From Vulcanimicrobiota bacterium (lineage in GTDB: Bacteria > Vulcanimicrobiota > Vulcanimicrobiia > Vulcanimicrobiales > Vulcanimicrobiaceae), in assembly GCA_027306845.1 (NCBI GenBank), contig DAHUYY010000015.1, positions 1 through 17,657 of the forward strand: DNA of 17,657 nucleotides, in the 5' to 3' direction. Both the position numbers and the translations under genes were made by a program. Position 1 is the first letter of the stretch. The number at the start of each line of letters is the position of its first letter. Below the pieces are notes generated by a model. The model saw nothing but the letters and a program-made list of their open reading frames with translations, was not told the origin of the DNA and did not search any database. Of the stretch, positions 15,973 to 17,657 are shown in pieces.

Positions 15973-16004
15973 CTACATCAACGCACGGAAACCCCACGTA
16001 GATG
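15970..16004 (-). promoter_or_regulatory. Inverted repeat enclosing the sigma-factor start codon
   Basis: On the mRNA, CATCTACGT (16004-15996) pairs with ATGTAGATG (15978-15970), nine pairs including one G-U, with a 17-base loop. The 3' arm contains the sigma start codon and the leader stop codon. The hairpin would hide the start unless a ribosome translating the leader opens it. As DNA, the seven-base palindrome CATCTAC/GTAGATG could equally be a protein-binding site. Confidence 0.45.
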
Positions 16005-16014
16005 TGCGCTGCAC
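15973..16014 (-). CDS. Putative 13-codon leader ORF ahead of the sigma factor
   Basis: Between the cyclase stop and the sigma start, AAGGAG (16029-16024, overlapping the cyclase TAA) is followed after nine bases by GTG 16014, which opens a frame encoding MQRTSTWGFRALM and ends in TAG 15975-15973, immediately adjacent to the sigma ATG. It is in the same frame as the sigma gene. The good ribosome site with no other start to serve, and the abutting TAGATG, suggest translational coupling of sigma to this leader. It could instead be the remnant of a longer sigma N-terminus cut by the TAG. No conservation data are available. Confidence 0.45.
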   Translation of the reverse strand: MQRTSTWGFRALM

Positions 16015-16027
16015 TCCGACGGGCTCC

Positions 16028-17098
16028 TTAGGGTGGGAGCTGAATCGGCGGCCCCTGGTCGTCCTCGTAGGTGCCGGTAACAACCGGAGGGTCGGGGAGC
16101 ACCGCCCGCTCGTCGTCGAGCTGCGAAAAGCGGACCGGCTCGGCGCGCAGCCGGGTCGGCGCGACGAAATGCTCGGTACGAGCGGGAGCGTTGGAGGCGA
16201 CCCGCTCGTCAACCCGCGCTGCACTCGGGGGCTCCGCGGCTTCGTAGAGCGTCGTCGGTTCCTCTTCGCGCAAGACCGTCCGCGCGACGCTCTCGCGCTT
16301 CGGTAAGGAGATCGCGGCTTCGCTTCCGGCGCGGCGGGTGAGGCCGCGAATAACGTATGCGGAGTGCAAACGTTTGAGGCCGCGAAGCGGAAGCGAACTC
16401 GCCGGTACGCCGACGAAGAGCTCGCGCACCACATCGAAGGTCGCCTCCGAGGCAAGAATGCCGGCATTGAGCTCTTCCGACGCGCCTTCGAGCCGCGCGG
16501 CTACTTGTGCCGGGTTGCCGACGATAGCAAATTCGCGCCGTTGCTGGTAACCGGTGTCGCCTGCGACGATCGTCCCGGAGTTCACGCCGATGCCGACGTG
16601 CAATACCTTGCGCCCCTGGGAGCTCCATTGCCCTTCCATCGCCTTCATCATTCGCGCGATATCGAGTGCGGCGCGAAGCGCGCGCTCTTCTTGAAAATGC
16701 TCTTCGACCAACACGCCGAAAACAGCGGTCACGGTTTCACCGCGGAGGCTCTCGATAATACCGCGATGGCGCTGTACCGCTTTCCCAACGACGGCGTAAA
16801 ATTCGTTGAGGTAGGCAAGCGTTTCTTCCGCGCTGAGTTCTTCAGCTAATAATGCAAAATTTCGGATGCGACACGAAAGGATCGTCGCATAGTACTGGCG
16901 CGCCTCAAATAGGCGTGGATCTTTTCGCGCGAGTAACTCTTCAACGACCGGGGGCGGTACGTAGCGAGTGAAGAGCGCGCGAACGCGCCGATGTTCGTCA
17001 CGTTCGCTAAGATAGCGCCGCAGAATCGTAACGGCGTAGAACGCAAGCCCTGCTGCGAGCAACAGTGAAAGCGTTAGCAACGCGATCAATCCATTCAT
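16028..17098 (-). CDS. Membrane-anchored class III nucleotidyl cyclase homologue, degenerate
   Basis: A 356-residue protein: one N-terminal membrane helix (about 4-27), a short linker, RALFTRYVPPPVVEELLARK (about 40-59) as seen before many cyclase domains, then a class III cyclase-fold domain (about 68-240) and a disordered, Pro/Glu-rich tail (about 255-356). The fold is recognisable from AYLNEFYAVVG, GETVTAVFG, HVGIGVNSGTIVAGDTG and VGNPAQVAARLEGAS. Most active-site residues are changed: the two metal aspartates are Arg77 and Glu121, the base-contacting Lys and Asp are Ser117 and Ala191, and the catalytic Asn is Gln198; only Arg202 remains. It is therefore probably not a cyclase but a binding or scaffold domain. 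It lies 15 bases after the FecR gene and 55 bases before sigma, in the same direction. Confidence 0.85.
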   Translation of the reverse strand: MNGLIALLTLSLLLAAGLAFYAVTILRRYLSERDEHRRVRALFTRYVPPPVVEELLARKDPRLFEARQYYATILSCRIRNFALLAEELSAEETLAYLNEFYAVVGKAVQRHRGIIESLRGETVTAVFGVLVEEHFQEERALRAALDIARMMKAMEGQWSSQGRKVLHVGIGVNSGTIVAGDTGYQQRREFAIVGNPAQVAARLEGASEELNAGILASEATFDVVRELFVGVPASSLPLRGLKRLHSAYVIRGLTRRAGSEAAISLPKRESVARTVLREEEPTTLYEAAEPPSAARVDERVASNAPARTEHFVAPTRLRAEPVRFSQLDDERAVLPDPPVVTGTYEDDQGPPIQLPP

Positions 17099-17113
17099 GG
17101 CGCTCGTCGCACG

Positions 17114-17657
17114 CTATCGTGGGGGCAGCGGAATCGGAATCGGCAGGCTCGGCGGCGCTGGCAATTGTTGCGCGGCTTTCTGCAAGATCGTGTTTTTGAG
17201 TTGATTCCAGTTCGATGGCAACCCGAAATCGCCGGTAAATCGATCGACCAGCGCCTGCGTCAGTTTTCCAACCTCGACCTGGACGACCCCGTTGACGATC
17301 TGCGCTACGAGCCCTTGCCCCGCCGCGACCCGATAACGTTTACCTCCCGACGTGGTGACCACGACCGGTAAGTTGGGGTTGCCGAGTTCGTAGACGTTGA
17401 GGTGGAGCGTGCCGTCGCCGTCGACTTCGATATCGCCCTTCGTTCCCCGGACCGCGATCTGCGAGGTCGGCGTGGAAAAGAGATAATTCGCTTTGGCTCC
17501 GTGCGGGTGGTGAACGGCGAAACGGACGCGCCCATTTTCAACGAGAAATTTTGCCGACGTTCCTTCGGCCTGATTGAAGAACGCGAGCCGGATGCGCGTC
17601 GAGGCGCCGATGAGAATCTGAGTGCTGTCCGGAAGCGTCACCGCGCCTAACGAACGC
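17114..17657 (-). CDS. FecR-domain protein (5' end outside window)
   Basis: The C-terminal 181 or so residues are visible; the frame continues past the window edge, so the GTG at 17641 is not the true start. The sequence GAVTLPDSTQILIGASTRIRL, then AKFLVENGRVRFAV, FSTPTSQIAVRGTKGDIEVDGDG and LNVYELGNPNLPVVVTTSGGKRYRVAAGQGL is the beta-rich FecR domain, usually found in extracytoplasmic proteins that sense or modulate sigma/anti-sigma systems or lie near adenylate cyclases. After it come a helical stretch (TQALVDRFTGDFGLP) and a Pro-rich tail (PAPPSLPIPIPLPPR). A signal peptide would lie outside the window. It is followed 15 bases later by the degenerate cyclase gene, suggesting one transcript through to the sigma operon. 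Confidence 0.85.
   Translation of the reverse strand, partial: RSLGAVTLPDSTQILIGASTRIRLAFFNQAEGTSAKFLVENGRVRFAVHHPHGAKANYLFSTPTSQIAVRGTKGDIEVDGDGTLHLNVYELGNPNLPVVVTTSGGKRYRVAAGQGLVAQIVNGVVQVEVGKLTQALVDRFTGDFGLPSNWNQLKNTILQKAAQQLPAPPSLPIPIPLPPR

Overview
The window is a GC-rich (roughly 60% or more by eye), gene-dense bacterial chromosome segment from what looks like a diderm. It has a TonB-dependent outer-membrane receptor, a lipobox on one exported protein, and several four-base start/stop overlaps. The mixture of a Thermus/Rickettsia-type isocitrate dehydrogenase, an RskA-type anti-sigma factor, a DUF4081-like acetyltransferase and a TonB receptor with a Pro/Ser-rich mature N-terminus would fit Candidatus Eremiobacterota (WPS-2) or a similar deep-branching phylum. 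That placement is inference only. I see no insertion sequence, phage gene, CRISPR array or rRNA; the window reads as core/metabolic chromosome.

Layout. (1) 1-1602, minus: a compact three-gene run of a small DUF2249 protein, a polytopic membrane protein of the heme-copper-oxidase-subunit-I/NnrS-like type, and a second DUF2249 protein cut by the window edge; consecutive genes overlap by about 30 bp. (2) 1750-5178: two TCA-cycle enzymes in convergent orientation, malate:quinone oxidoreductase (plus) and an NAD-type isocitrate dehydrogenase (minus), with a hairpin between them. A small winged-helix regulator is divergent from the dehydrogenase across a promoter region rich in ATGAAA half-sites. 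(3) 5190-8292: a perfect bidirectional terminator, a TonB-dependent receptor (minus) and a divergent cytoplasmic YceI-like protein (plus). (4) 8398-8491: a gene for selenocysteine tRNA (anticodon TCA), so the organism probably decodes UGA as Sec. (5) 8546-12147, plus: single-chain Fe-S L-serine ammonia-lyase, then a two-gene unit encoding a lipoprotein-like small subunit and a GMC flavoprotein with a C-x5-C-x3-C motif, resembling the gamma/alpha pair of bacterial FAD-dependent glucose/gluconate-type dehydrogenases. (6) 11994-13532, minus: a CrtI/CrtD-like carotenoid desaturase/isomerase-family flavoprotein whose 3' end overlaps the GMC gene antisense by 154 bp, plus a divergent 61-residue membrane protein. 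(7) 13830-17657, minus: a probable operon in the order FecR-domain protein (partial), membrane-anchored degenerate class III nucleotidyl cyclase, a 13-codon leader ORF, ECF sigma factor, zinc-finger/RskA anti-sigma factor, GNAT acetyltransferase. Sigma/anti-sigma and anti-sigma/GNAT are joined by four-base overlaps.

How it fits together. Regions 2 and 5 are central carbon/amino-acid oxidation feeding the quinone pool and, probably, a periplasmic electron acceptor. Region 7 is a regulatory module: a cell-surface FecR-like domain, a cyclase-fold protein that has lost nearly all catalytic residues, and a sigma/anti-sigma pair. The most distinctive observations are the selenocysteine tRNA with two A-C mismatches, the catalytically degenerate cyclase in the FecR-sigma operon, and the leader ORF/hairpin whose stop codon abuts the sigma-factor start codon.
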